Position numbers and translations under genes: made by a program. This document shows positions 23,030-32,083 of a stretch of 64,000 nucleotides of DNA, in pieces. The notes under the pieces are model-generated. The model was given only the letters and a program-made list of their open reading frames with translations, had not been told where the DNA came from and did no database searches. Source of the DNA: Paratissierella segnis (GTDB taxonomy: Bacteria; Bacillota; Clostridia; Tissierellales; Tissierellaceae); NCBI RefSeq assembly GCF_014385195.1, contig NZ_JACRTG010000008.1, forward strand, positions 1-64,000. Direction: 5' to 3'. Each line of letters starts with the position of its first letter. Position 1 is the stretch's first letter.

Positions 23030-24436
23030 ATGTTTAGAAAACCTTATAAAGAAGCTAATGAAGATATTAAGGAAGATGATTCTTTAAAAAAACCAACTAA
23101 AGAAAAAACGTTAAGTGTTAAAAATCTTAAAACAATGTATAATGTATCTTTCAGATATGCTTTCATAGCTATAATCATATGTATACTTATTTCTACTCTT
23201 TTTCTAAAAATACATGGAAGCAATATCTATGCCATAGCAGAACCTGAATATCCTTCCAAGATTGGCTTTGATGATATAGATGAGAAGAGAAAAAGAATGG
23301 AGGATATAGATGAAGAATTCCTTGAAAAGCTGGAGACTTTTTCCTTAAAGTCATCTTCACTGGTTTTGAGTAAAGGCGACAATAAAAAAAATAGACTTTA
23401 TTCACCAATTAGCTTATATATGGATTTATCTATGGCTGCTGAAACTGCTGATGGGGATACACAACAGGAAATTTTACAAGCCTTGGATATGGATATCAAT
23501 ATGATGAGAGATGAGACCGGGAAATTATTTAGGAGACTTTATTTCTATAATGAAATCGGAAAATTAAATCTTGGAAACTCTTTATGGCTAAATGAAAATA
23601 TAGATTTCAATGAAGAAATGTTGGATTTGCTGAAAGAAAAATATTATGCGGGATCTTACAATATCGATTTTAGCAACAAAGAAGATGCAAAAAAGATCAG
23701 CAAATGGGTCTCAAATCAGACAGGCGGAAAACTTGGTAACAGTTTTGATGATTTTGCTTTAAATCAGGATGATGTAATGACATTGATAAATACCATATAT
23801 TTTTATGATGAATGGATAGATCGGTTTGATGCTAAAAACACAAAAGAAGGTGAATTTTATCTAGGCGATGGAAGCAAGGTAATGACTGATTTCATGAATA
23901 TGGAATATGGAAGTCATGGATTTGTGGATGCTAAATGCTATACTGCTTCCTATTTAAGTTTAAAGAATAATAACAGAATGGTTTTTATACTTCCCGATGA
24001 TGGGAAAACTCCCTCCGATATCATATCTAATCCGGAAATATTGGGAGAAGCACTTGATTGTTTTTCATCAAATGATTATAAGACCGGAAGAGTAATATTT
24101 AAGATTCCCAAATTCAATTTTTCATCAAAAGAGAGTGTAAAGGAATTTTGCATTGATTTAGGTATAAAGGATGCATTTAAAGAGGAAACAGCGGATTTTT
24201 CAAATTTATCGGATATTAAACCGTTGTTTATTTCGGATATAATGCAGAACTCCACAATATCCATTGATGAAAAAGGAGTTGAAGCAGCAGCCTATACGGA
24301 AATAACATATGCGGGGGCAGCAGAACCAGACGGAATAGCAGAAATGATTTTAGATAGACCATTTATATTTGCAATAACGGGAATTGATGCATCCCCATTA
24401 TTTGTTGGAATCATAAATAATCCCAATGTAGAATAA
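23030..24436 (+). CDS. Membrane-anchored serpin
   Basis: This 468-aa protein has a charged cytoplasmic N-terminus (~1-43), one membrane segment (~45-62, FRYAFIAIIICILISTLFL) and a full serpin domain (~105-468). Family signs are RLYSPISLYMDLSMAAETA, LVNTIYF-like LINTIYFYDEW and the C-terminal signature RPFIFAITGIDASPLFVGI. The reactive-loop hinge reads EKGVEAAAYTEI (~414-425), close to the inhibitory consensus but with Val at P14 instead of Thr/Ser. It is probably a surface protease inhibitor. GGAAGGAG precedes the ATG. Serpins are patchy in bacteria. Confidence 0.92.
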   Translation: MFRKPYKEANEDIKEDDSLKKPTKEKTLSVKNLKTMYNVSFRYAFIAIIICILISTLFLKIHGSNIYAIAEPEYPSKIGFDDIDEKRKRMEDIDEEFLEKLETFSLKSSSLVLSKGDNKKNRLYSPISLYMDLSMAAETADGDTQQEILQALDMDINMMRDETGKLFRRLYFYNEIGKLNLGNSLWLNENIDFNEEMLDLLKEKYYAGSYNIDFSNKEDAKKISKWVSNQTGGKLGNSFDDFALNQDDVMTLINTIYFYDEWIDRFDAKNTKEGEFYLGDGSKVMTDFMNMEYGSHGFVDAKCYTASYLSLKNNNRMVFILPDDGKTPSDIISNPEILGEALDCFSSNDYKTGRVIFKIPKFNFSSKESVKEFCIDLGIKDAFKEETADFSNLSDIKPLFISDIMQNSTISIDEKGVEAAAYTEITYAGAAEPDGIAEMILDRPFIFAITGIDASPLFVGIINNPNVE

Positions 24437-24472
24437 ACACCGTGGGGCTCAACGAAGCCCATGGTGTTTATT
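24436..24472. terminator. Bidirectional terminator
   Basis: AAACACC-GTGGG pairs with CCCAT-GGTGTTT around GCTCAACGAAG. It is shared by the convergent serpin and DUF1847 genes. Confidence 0.8.
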
Positions 24473-24487
24473 TAACTTAAATCTACA

Positions 24488-25117
24488 TTAATCTTTAGGA
24501 TAGAGTTTATCTTTATAATAACCGTCTGATAGATATAATGCAGCTATTGGATTGTGACCTAATACCCTGTCCTTAACTGCAAATACTGTTGCAGGTGCCT
24601 CAGAATATTTAAAGAATAAAGAATCATGTCCTACACATAGACCTAAAACTATATTGAGATCTGTATTTGAGTTATTTAAAAACGTTGCTTGTCCTATAGG
24701 GTTGCACATTGGTTCATAATTGCCCGGCCTTACTTTTTCATTTTCTTTTATGCCAATAAATTCTTTTGGGATACTTCCATTTTTACACATAACGGAAATT
24801 ACCTCAAATCCATTTGCTTTTAAAATTTTTGCAAGAGTTTTTCCTTCGTTTGAGAGGCCGCTGCAAAATGCCAATCCCAGCTTTTTATAATTACATTTGT
24901 TTGCAAAATCCATAATCTCCTCTAATCTGGTATTTCTGCAATATCCTTCACTTTCAACTAATGCAGAATTGTAGGAGATATTATGATTTTCTTCTTCATT
25001 GTATAAAGGCTTCAATTTCTCTATATTATCCGATTCTCTGGTGGGACAATTCTTCGGATATTTTTCACTCAACCCTACTCTACAATTTTTATCTTTACAT
25101 AAATCACATGTATACAT
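24488..25117 (-). CDS. DUF1847 zinc-binding protein
   Basis: This 209-aa protein starts with a Cys-rich head (CDLCKDKNC and later NCPTRES) and contains the conserved LEEIMDFANKCNYKKLGLAFC, EGKTLAKILKANGFEVISV, MCNPIGQATFLN and VLGLCVGHDSLFFKYS stretches of DUF1847. The family is predicted to bind metal and occurs in anaerobes, but its function is unknown. AAGGGAGAT precedes the start. It stands alone, convergent with the serpin gene. Confidence 0.88.
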   Translation of the reverse strand: MYTCDLCKDKNCRVGLSEKYPKNCPTRESDNIEKLKPLYNEEENHNISYNSALVESEGYCRNTRLEEIMDFANKCNYKKLGLAFCSGLSNEGKTLAKILKANGFEVISVMCKNGSIPKEFIGIKENEKVRPGNYEPMCNPIGQATFLNNSNTDLNIVLGLCVGHDSLFFKYSEAPATVFAVKDRVLGHNPIAALYLSDGYYKDKLYPKD

Positions 25118-25308
25118 TTTTTTATCTCCCTTGCTTATATAAGTATATTCAAGTCCATTATAACAAAGATTAATAAGTTTGACAGGATTTTGTTGCTGTT
25201 TATGGTTAAATATATCATTTTCATTACAATTTAATTGATTATGAATAATATATTAAGCTTAAGACTAATTATAGTATATATCTTTTGTTATAGAGGGGGA
25301 ATGTTGTA

Positions 25309-26484
25309 ATGGCAATGAAGAAGTGGCTAAAAGGTTTGGCCTTGACTATTATTTTCGTGTTGCTTACTTCGTTCATAGTATTTCCACAGGAAGTCCATGG
25401 AAAGAATAATGAAAAATATTTGGTGGTAGTTAAAACGGCTAATGGACAATACCTCTGTGCGGAGAATGGCGGAGGAGATATGGTCAATGCTACGAGAGAC
25501 AAAATTGGAGATTGGGAAACATTTGAGGTTATTGCTTTGAATAGAGGATATATTGCATTGAAGAGCAATAATGGAGATTATGTAAGGGTTTCAAAAGATG
25601 GAAAAAATGTATATGCGGATAGTGATAAAATCGGCAATAGGGAAACATTTCAATTAATAGGATTAAAAAATAACAAAATAGCTTTAAAAACATATGATAA
25701 AAAATATATATGCGCGGAAGACGGAGGTGGAGGAAAACTAGTAGCAAATAGAGAGAAGATAGGTAGTTGGGAGACCTTTGAATTGAAAAAGGTTGAAGAG
25801 AATACATCGGATAAATTTGAGTTAACTGCGAAAGCTGATTGGAACAGTGTTACTTTTACTTGGACTAAACCTGCTGATTATAAGAACATTGTAGGGTATA
25901 ATCTTTATAGGGGGATAGCTTCAGGCAAACAATCAAATACTCCTATTACTGATTTTCCAATCGAAGGCACATCTTATACGGATTATAATATAGATAAAAA
26001 CATCACCTATTTTTATGCCTTGAGACCGGTTTATAGAGACAAAACCCTTGGAGATGTATCAAATGAAGTTTCTGTTAGGCTTGGATCAAGAACAACTACT
26101 ATTGTATTGGAAGTAGGAAGCAAGCGTATGTATATTAATGGTCAAAGAGAAGAAATAGATCCGGGCAAGGGAACTGTTATGATAATTAAAAACGGAAGGA
26201 CATTCCTTCCTATAAGGGCAGTTATTGAGGCCATGGGAGGAGAAGTAGAATGGAGACAATCTGATAAAAGGGTTAGCATTTATCTTGACAAAAATGAAAT
26301 TCACCTTTGGATAGGAAGCAAAATCGCTAAGGTAAATGGGAAAAGTAGAGAGACGGATGTATCGCCTTATATTTCCGATAGCGGGCGAACAATGCTGCCT
26401 TTACGATTTATTGCTGAAAATCTTGATTGCGAAGTAGATTGGGACGGATTAACGAAAAAGGTAACTATATTTATTGGGAAATAG
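25309..26484 (+). CDS. Secreted protein: beta-trefoil, Fn3 and copper amine oxidase N domains
   Basis: This 391-aa protein has a signal peptide (~1-30, WLKGLALTIIFVLLTSFIVF). Residues ~35-165 form a fascin-like beta trefoil with three internal repeats marked by DWETFEVI, NRETFQLI and SWETFELK. A fibronectin type III-like domain follows (~172-258, WNSVTFTWTKPADYKNIVGYNLYRG). The C-terminal ~120 residues are a copper amine oxidase N-terminal-like domain (FLPIRAVIEAMGGEVEW and MLPLRFIAENLDCEVDW), common in cell-surface proteins of Clostridia. It probably binds polymers at the cell surface. The substrate is unknown. Confidence 0.88.
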   Translation: MAMKKWLKGLALTIIFVLLTSFIVFPQEVHGKNNEKYLVVVKTANGQYLCAENGGGDMVNATRDKIGDWETFEVIALNRGYIALKSNNGDYVRVSKDGKNVYADSDKIGNRETFQLIGLKNNKIALKTYDKKYICAEDGGGGKLVANREKIGSWETFELKKVEENTSDKFELTAKADWNSVTFTWTKPADYKNIVGYNLYRGIASGKQSNTPITDFPIEGTSYTDYNIDKNITYFYALRPVYRDKTLGDVSNEVSVRLGSRTTTIVLEVGSKRMYINGQREEIDPGKGTVMIIKNGRTFLPIRAVIEAMGGEVEWRQSDKRVSIYLDKNEIHLWIGSKIAKVNGKSRETDVSPYISDSGRTMLPLRFIAENLDCEVDWDGLTKKVTIFIGK

Positions 26485-26584
26485 ATATGTTATAATATCA
26501 TATTATATGGATTTTGATAAGCTTTTATATTGGGAAAGCTCACACAATTATTGGAAGAATTATAAAAAATAGAAGGAGGAAACT

Positions 26585-27352
26585 GTGAGAATAATTATTT
26601 CACCTGCAAAGAAAATGAATGTAGATACAGACTCATTAGGTTATTGTCAACTTCCTCAATTTATAAGAGATACTGAAATGTTGATGGAGTATTTGCAAAG
26701 ATTAAGCTATGAAAATATAAAATCAATATGGAAGTGCAGCGATAAAATAGCTGTTCTAAATTATGAAAGACTGAAGAATATGGATTTATGTAATAATTTA
26801 ACTCCGGCAATTCTAGCTTTTGAAGGAATTCAATATCAGTATATGTGTCCAAGTGTATTTCAAACAGATGAATTTATATATCTTGAAAAGTACCTACGTA
26901 TTTTGTCAGGCTTTTACGGAATATTGCGACCATTTGATGGAGTTGTTCCCTATAGATTAGAAATGCAAGCAAAGCTAAACTATGATAACTTCAATTCACT
27001 TTATGACTTTTGGAATAACAAACTGGCAGATGAACTTTTTTCAGAAAGCAATTGTATAGTAAACTTAGCTTCTAAGGAATATAGTAAATGCATTTCTAAT
27101 TATTTAGATGATAATATACAGTTTATAACTTGTGTTTTCGGTGAGATGATAGGGAAAAAGGTAGTGGAAAAGGGAACTCCGGCAAAGATGGCAAGAGGAG
27201 AAATGGTCAGATTTATGGCAGAAAATAAGATTGAAGATGTGGAGGATATTAAGGGCTTCAATAGGCTGAATTATGTTTTTTCAGATTATCTATCAGACAA
27301 AAACACATATATTTTTTTAAAGAAGGAAGAAAAACGGAGGGTGGATTTTTAA
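26585..27352 (+). CDS. yaaA: Peroxide stress protein YaaA
   Basis: This 255-aa protein begins with the family motif MRIIISPAKKMN and keeps FQTDEFIYLEKYLRILSGFYG and LRPFDGVVPYRLEM. YaaA proteins bind DNA and limit intracellular free iron and oxidative damage. GTG 26585 follows GAAGGAGG. The TAA stop lies inside the loop of the following terminator. It is monocistronic. Confidence 0.93.
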   Translation: MRIIISPAKKMNVDTDSLGYCQLPQFIRDTEMLMEYLQRLSYENIKSIWKCSDKIAVLNYERLKNMDLCNNLTPAILAFEGIQYQYMCPSVFQTDEFIYLEKYLRILSGFYGILRPFDGVVPYRLEMQAKLNYDNFNSLYDFWNNKLADELFSESNCIVNLASKEYSKCISNYLDDNIQFITCVFGEMIGKKVVEKGTPAKMARGEMVRFMAENKIEDVEDIKGFNRLNYVFSDYLSDKNTYIFLKKEEKRRVDF

Positions 27353-27370
27353 TCCACCCTAATTTTTTAA
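27338..27370 (+). terminator. Rho-independent terminator
   Basis: GGGTGGATT pairs with AATCCACCC, followed by TAATTTTTT. It overlaps the yaaA stop. Confidence 0.9.
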
Positions 27371-27379
27371 ATTTGAGCA

Positions 27380-27429
27380 TTGACATATATAGATTATCTA
27401 TATATAATTATATATAGGCAATCTATATA
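27380..27429 (+). promoter_or_regulatory. padR promoter with two operator palindromes
   Basis: TTGACA (27380-27385), 17 bp, TATAAT (27403-27408) is fully consensus. TATATAGA-tta-TCTATATA (27386-27404) fills the spacer and TATATAG-gcaat-CTATATA (27411-27429) covers the start site. These resemble PadR dyads and suggest autorepression. Confidence 0.75.
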
Positions 27430-27446
27430 TGAGGGAGGTTGAGAAA

Positions 27447-27794
27447 TTGGCTGTAAACAAAAATCTAATTACAGGCAGTACAAAGATGTTGATACTTAAA
27501 TTGCTTGAGGAGAAGGATATGTATGGTTATATGATGATTGAGGAATTGGCAAAAAGATCTGACGATACTTTTTCCCTTAAAGCAGGCACACTTTACCCTT
27601 TGCTTCATGGACTTGAGGAGCAGGGCATGATAAATTCCTACGATGAAATGGCTGATAACTCTAGAGTTAGGAAGTACTATAGTCTGACAAAGAGAGGTAA
27701 AAAATTGTTACAGGAACAAAAAGATGAATGGCATACTTATTCATCTGCAGTGGACAGGGTTCTAAAAGGGGGTGTTGATTTTGGAACAATCTAA
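27447..27794 (+). CDS. PadR family transcriptional regulator
   Basis: This 115-aa protein has the PadR winged helix: LILKLLEEKDMYGYMMIEELAK, then FSLKAGTLYPLLHGLEEQGMI and RKYYSLTKRGKKLL. A start at TTG 27447 fits GGGAGG 8 nt upstream better than ATG 27429, which lies before it. It overlaps the downstream HAAS-SEDS gene by 14 nt. It probably represses its own operon through the two palindromes and responds to an unknown envelope signal. Confidence 0.9.
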   Translation: MAVNKNLITGSTKMLILKLLEEKDMYGYMMIEELAKRSDDTFSLKAGTLYPLLHGLEEQGMINSYDEMADNSRVRKYYSLTKRGKKLLQEQKDEWHTYSSAVDRVLKGGVDFGTI

Positions 27795-29157
27795 TAAGCT
27801 CGAAGGCTACTTAAAAACTGTATGCCAGCAAATCAGATGGAAAAAGGCTCATGGAGTTATTTCAGAGGAATTGGAAAATCATATTATCGATCAAAAGAAT
27901 GCATTTGTGTCCGAAGGATTTACTGAAGAAAATGCAATGGATAAAGCAATAGAGGAAATGGGGGATCCTATAGTAGTCGGTTCAGAGCTGGATCGTACTC
28001 ATAAGCCAAAGCCGGAATGGAGTATAATATCTCTAACAGGAGTTTTACTTTTCTTAGGTTTTTTAATCAGAGAATTTATTGCTAATGATGTATCAAATGC
28101 AGCAAATAGCACGGGGAGCAATGTAGTTATTACCGTATTTGGTATTGCAGTCATGGTAATTGCTTATTTTTTAGATTATACAATCATTGGCAAACATCCT
28201 AAATTTATATATTTTGGTCTTATAGCTATCATGATTAGTTCTATGGTAATATCACCCGGCACTATAAGTATATCACAAAAATATATGGGACAATTTTTCT
28301 ACGCTAAATTCATAATGCTTCTTTTTCCAACAGCATTTGCCGGGATAATATATAGCATGAGAAATAGAGGATATGAAGGAATAGTATTGAGTGGAATATA
28401 TTTTATATTTCCTGCATTATTGTGTTTACAAATACCAAGTCTTTCAAGTTTAGCTATGTATACAATAACCTGTCTAATTATCCTTACATATGCAATATTA
28501 AAGGGTTGGTTTAATGTAAAAAAATTAAAAGCTATGCTGCTTGTATATATACCAACTTTGATTACACCATTTATTGCATTGAAGTTTATGGAACAGTATC
28601 AAATAGCTAGGTTAAAATATGCATTAAATCCTTCCCTTGATCCTTTTGGCGCTGGATATATTGCTAATGTTACAAGGCTGATTATAAAAAACGCAAAACT
28701 AATAGGATATAATAGTTATGGTATAGATACTGGTAATCTATTACCCAATATCAATACTGACTTTATAATGACTCATTTAATAGATCGATTAGGTTGGATA
28801 TCTTTTATATTGTTAGTGATGGTGTTTCTAATATTCATTATACGTGCATTAAAACTTGTACATAATCAGAAAAATGTTCTTGGTAATTTAGTATCGATAT
28901 CTGTAATCGCTACATTTATAATGCAGGTAATAATATATGTTTTAAACAATCTAGGTTTTCCATTGATAGCACCATTGACTTTGCCTCTAATATCATATAG
29001 TAGAACAGGTACAATTCTCAATCTATTTCTAATAGGCATTATGTTGTCAGTTTTTAGGAATAGCAGCATATATACCAGCAAGGAAACAAGCAATATAAAA
29101 GGCAAAAAGACATTTAATTTTATTGACGGAAAAATCATTATAGACTTGAATAGATAA
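27781..29157 (+). CDS. HAAS-domain / SEDS (FtsW/RodA-like) membrane protein
   Basis: This 458-aa protein has a soluble N-terminal helical HAAS-like 'permease prefix' domain (~1-75, LENHIIDQKNAFVSEGFTEE and AIEEMGDPIVVGSEL). About nine to ten membrane segments of the FtsW/RodA/SpoVE glycosyltransferase family follow. SEDS features include LNPSLDPFGAGYIANV and NTDFIMTHLIDRLGW. It may make or modify wall glycan under PadR control. TTG 27781 is preferred because AAAAGGGGG lies 9 nt upstream. The coupling of HAAS, PadR and SEDS suggests an envelope-stress response. Confidence 0.8.
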   Translation: MEQSNKLEGYLKTVCQQIRWKKAHGVISEELENHIIDQKNAFVSEGFTEENAMDKAIEEMGDPIVVGSELDRTHKPKPEWSIISLTGVLLFLGFLIREFIANDVSNAANSTGSNVVITVFGIAVMVIAYFLDYTIIGKHPKFIYFGLIAIMISSMVISPGTISISQKYMGQFFYAKFIMLLFPTAFAGIIYSMRNRGYEGIVLSGIYFIFPALLCLQIPSLSSLAMYTITCLIILTYAILKGWFNVKKLKAMLLVYIPTLITPFIALKFMEQYQIARLKYALNPSLDPFGAGYIANVTRLIIKNAKLIGYNSYGIDTGNLLPNINTDFIMTHLIDRLGWISFILLVMVFLIFIIRALKLVHNQKNVLGNLVSISVIATFIMQVIIYVLNNLGFPLIAPLTLPLISYSRTGTILNLFLIGIMLSVFRNSSIYTSKETSNIKGKKTFNFIDGKIIIDLNR

Positions 29158-29262
29158 TTGTGTTAATAATCCAAGATTAAACATTTGTATTTAATTACCT
29201 TGTATTATAAACGTTTATTTAAACAAACTAAGGGATGTAAAAAATAATATGGGGTGAGTTTA

Positions 29263-29475
29263 TTGACAAGAAAAGGTCCGTTAAATCCAAATGCAGTAAA
29301 AGCTTTGGAAGAAATGAAATTAGAAATTGCAAATGAAATGGGATTAGGTGATGGTTTCAATAATTTGGATCCTGTTGAAAATATATTTACTGCAGGAGCC
29401 GTAGGTGGTCAGATGACTAGAAATATGGTAAAGATGGGACAGGAAGAGCTTTTAAAAGAGAAAAACAAAAAATAA
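29263..29475 (+). CDS. Alpha/beta-type small acid-soluble spore protein
   Basis: This 70-aa DNA-binding spore protein has the family blocks ALEEMKLEIANEMGL and AGAVGGQMTRNMVKMGQ, with the GPR protease-like site near MKLEIANE. SASPs coat spore DNA and protect it from UV and heat. TTG 29263 lies just after GGGGTGA. It shows that the host forms spores. A bidirectional terminator follows. Confidence 0.92.
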   Translation: MTRKGPLNPNAVKALEEMKLEIANEMGLGDGFNNLDPVENIFTAGAVGGQMTRNMVKMGQEELLKEKNKK

Positions 29476-29513
29476 TATTGGGATGGCTTTTATTATATGC
29501 CATCCCAATATTT
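29474..29513. terminator. Bidirectional terminator
   Basis: A 14-bp perfect stem starts AATATTGGGATGGC. It is shared by the convergent SASP and encapsulin genes. Confidence 0.9.
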
Positions 29514-30301
29514 TAATTTACATCGTATTTGATTATTAGACTTGAATCCAATACTCTGAATGTAAAGGATTCAGTAATAAAGAATCTTACACTTTTATCA
29601 GTATATGACTTGTATCCAATTGCAAAATCTTGACCAATGGTTAACTCCAAATCCTCATGATCATGTGGTAAGAGGTAAGCGCCGCTGATTACATGGCTGT
29701 AAATTATCTTTCCGCCTATTAATTCTTCAATTCTTTCTTCAAGAGGATATGATGAATTAGTGGATAATATTCTCTTGTAAATTTCTTCACCTACAATTAG
29801 GTTGAAAGGACCATTTTGATAGGATTCGCGAAGTTTTATCAATCCCAATGATATAGCTTCCATAATATTTGGTAAGTCTTTACCAAATGGTATAGTTTTG
29901 TTTGTTACACTGTTTTCAAGTCCAACAATAGAGGCATTGTTTAATCCGTTATAGATTGCATTTTCTTCAAATAATGCAATTTTTTCCGCTGCTTTTTCTA
30001 ATGGCTCATAATCTACATCTTTAGCACCGCGATCTAGATTATCAAGTTCCCATCTATCCATTTCAAATTCTATCCTAGATTCTGTCAATGGAAGAACCGT
30101 GTAATTACCATAGCAAAGTTCTCCTTCATCAACTATATTGTCCAATCTTCCTTCAGTAATAACATTGAAGTCTAAGCCAAATGGTCCATTTACCTTAACA
30201 GCTCTTCTTGCTGATAAGTATGATTTTAGAACTTCTTTTGCTCTCTCGTCTATCTCATTCCAAGCTTTGTTTGTTATAGGTGCAAACTCTCTATTTAGCA
30301 T
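29513..30301 (-). CDS. Family 1 encapsulin shell protein
   Basis: This 262-aa HK97-fold protein self-assembles into a nanocompartment. Diagnostic segments are LNREFAPITNKAWNEIDERA, VNGPFGLDFNVITEGRLD, ELDNLDRGAKDVDYEPLE and the C-terminal ESFTFRVLDSSLIIKYDV. Typical length is ~265 aa. The cargo gene lies 12 nt upstream, so shell and cargo form an operon for iron storage or oxidation. Confidence 0.95.
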   Translation of the reverse strand: MLNREFAPITNKAWNEIDERAKEVLKSYLSARRAVKVNGPFGLDFNVITEGRLDNIVDEGELCYGNYTVLPLTESRIEFEMDRWELDNLDRGAKDVDYEPLEKAAEKIALFEENAIYNGLNNASIVGLENSVTNKTIPFGKDLPNIMEAISLGLIKLRESYQNGPFNLIVGEEIYKRILSTNSSYPLEERIEELIGGKIIYSHVISGAYLLPHDHEDLELTIGQDFAIGYKSYTDKSVRFFITESFTFRVLDSSLIIKYDVN

Positions 30302-30313
30302 AATGCATTCCTC

Positions 30314-30661
30314 CTATTTTAAATCACCAATATTTAAACTTGAGTCTTTTTTAGCTTCACCATCACCTGTTGCAAGATCTTCCAATTCCGTAATAGGTCC
30401 ATCGGTAAATAAGTAAGTTCTAAGTTCATCATCCCATTTGTCCATATTTCTTCTCAACCATTCTATGAGCATACAAGCATGCTCTATTTCTTCGTCTCGA
30501 TTATGTGCCATGATGTTTTTAAGCTCCTGATCAGCTGATACATCTATTCTTTGGTTGTACCAATCTACTGCTTCAATTTCCTCTTTTAGGCTATTAAGGG
30601 CCCTTGATGTGTTTAGCGTTTTTTCATCTAATTTGTCTACTGATTCATGATATGCACTCAT
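30314..30661 (-). CDS. Encapsulated ferritin-like protein (EncFtn)
   Basis: This 115-aa helical protein has the EncFtn ferroxidase pattern: EEIEAVDWYNQR in helix 1 and NRDEEIEHACMLIEWLRR in helix 2. The C-terminus SSLNIGDLK is a cargo-loading peptide that docks inside the encapsulin. The start at 30661 lies 9 nt after GGGGG; an upstream in-frame ATG has no ribosome site. It should oxidise Fe(II) and pass iron to the shell lumen. Confidence 0.92.
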   Translation of the reverse strand: MSAYHESVDKLDEKTLNTSRALNSLKEEIEAVDWYNQRIDVSADQELKNIMAHNRDEEIEHACMLIEWLRRNMDKWDDELRTYLFTDGPITELEDLATGDGEAKKDSSLNIGDLK

Positions 30662-30731
30662 TTGTTTATACCCCCAAGTATATATTTGTTCAATAAATAT
30701 CATACCCTCATAAATTTAAAATAAACAAAAA

Positions 30732-30761
30732 TTCCCATATAGCTTGAACTATACGGGAACT
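30732..30761 (-). terminator. Minus-strand terminator
   Basis: TTCCCGTATAG-type arms (one G-U pair) enclose TTCAAG, followed by AATTTTTGTTT on the minus strand. It separates Tlp from the encapsulin operon. Confidence 0.75.
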
Positions 30762-30821
30762 CTCAAGTTAAAAAAATTATATTTTGCTGGTTTAACTTTT
30801 TCTCTAGATTAAGTTAATTAG

Positions 30822-31055
30822 CTATTTATAGCCTCTTTGTTTATCTGTTGCCTCATCTTTGATTTCCTCTTTCATTCCTTTAAGAGATTCCAATCTTTTT
30901 TCATTTTTATTGATTAAATCTTGTTTTATTTGTTCGTCTTCTGTTTCCCTAATTACTTCTTGAGTTCTCCTATAATTTTCTATTGTGTTATCGATATTAA
31001 ATTGAATTTTGTCTACATTATCTGTCCTATCATCTGGTTTTGGCTTGTTTTTCAT
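30822..31055 (-). CDS. tlp: Small acid-soluble spore protein Tlp
   Basis: This 77-aa hydrophilic protein has the Tlp pattern: KPKPDDRTDNVDKIQ and IENYRRTQEVIRETED, then KNEKRLESLKGMKEEIKDEA. It is a minor spore core protein. GAAGGAGAG precedes the ATG. It lies just upstream of the encapsulin operon on the same strand but is separated from it by a terminator. Confidence 0.9.
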   Translation of the reverse strand: MKNKPKPDDRTDNVDKIQFNIDNTIENYRRTQEVIRETEDEQIKQDLINKNEKRLESLKGMKEEIKDEATDKQRGYK

Positions 31056-31250
31056 TGCTATCTCTCCTTCTTAAATTTATTCTAAATTCTAATTTAGTAT
31101 GTGAGGTTCAATTTTTATTATGCAATTTAGAAGAATCAAATAATGTAACTATAGGATTAATTAACAATTAATTTTGGAACTATAATTTTGTTTTTTAGTA
31201 GCTTTGGGTTATAATTATATAAAATAGTTAGGGAAAAAGGGGGATTTATA

Positions 31251-31943
31251 ATGCTTGAGATAATCGCTTTAACACTGAATGAAGCAATAGAAATTGAGAA
31301 GTTGGGCGGAACACAAATCGAACTTATATCGGGATTTGCAGAAGGAGGACTAACTCCCAGTTATGGACTTATAGAAAAGGTGATTAAAAATGTGGCTTTT
31401 CCGGTCAATGTTATGCTCAGACCACATTCTAGGAGTTTTCATTATTCCCAATATGATTTGGATGTTATGCAAGAAGACGCAAAAATAATGGATGAAATAG
31501 GTGTAAAAAATGCAGTGCTGGGTATTTTGGATGAAGATGGCTTACCTGATTTAAAAGCATTGGAGTATGTATTGAGAGACACAAATTTGACCATAACTTT
31601 CCATAGAGCATTTGACGAATCCAGTAATTTGAATGAATCATTGGAGATTTTAAAATCTTTCAATAGAGTGAAGACTATACTCACATCAGGGGGAAAAGGA
31701 AAAGCAATAGATAATCTGGGCGCCTTAAGGCGAATCATAGAAAATAGGGGAAGTATTGAAATTTTGCTTGGAAGTGGTGTTAGCGTAGATAATATGGATA
31801 TTTTATATAATAAATTAGGGATCTTCAACTTTCATGTAGGAACTGCAGTAAGGGGAAATTTTTATAACAATAAAATTTATGAAGAAGAACTTTTAGAAAC
31901 AGTAAAAAAATATAAAGAAATAAATGTTATAAGTCCTATCTAA
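31251..31943 (+). CDS. cutC: CutC family protein
   Basis: This 230-aa TIM-barrel protein has the CutC features GGTQIELISGFAEGGLTPS, VMLRPHSRSFHY and FHRAFDES, and TSGGKGKAI. The family was linked to copper handling but its molecular role is not settled. GGGGG precedes the ATG. It is monocistronic; no clear terminator follows. Confidence 0.93.
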   Translation: MLEIIALTLNEAIEIEKLGGTQIELISGFAEGGLTPSYGLIEKVIKNVAFPVNVMLRPHSRSFHYSQYDLDVMQEDAKIMDEIGVKNAVLGILDEDGLPDLKALEYVLRDTNLTITFHRAFDESSNLNESLEILKSFNRVKTILTSGGKGKAIDNLGALRRIIENRGSIEILLGSGVSVDNMDILYNKLGIFNFHVGTAVRGNFYNNKIYEEELLETVKKYKEINVISPI

Positions 31944-32083
31944 GAGATAAGCGTAAAAATGAGTTAAAAACCTGTTAAGTTTTAATAATAAAAATGGTAT
32001 GGATTATATAATATAATGGTAGAGATATACCTATAGCGGGTATAATCTTAAGTATAAATCAAAGATTTTTGGAGGGGTTAAGA

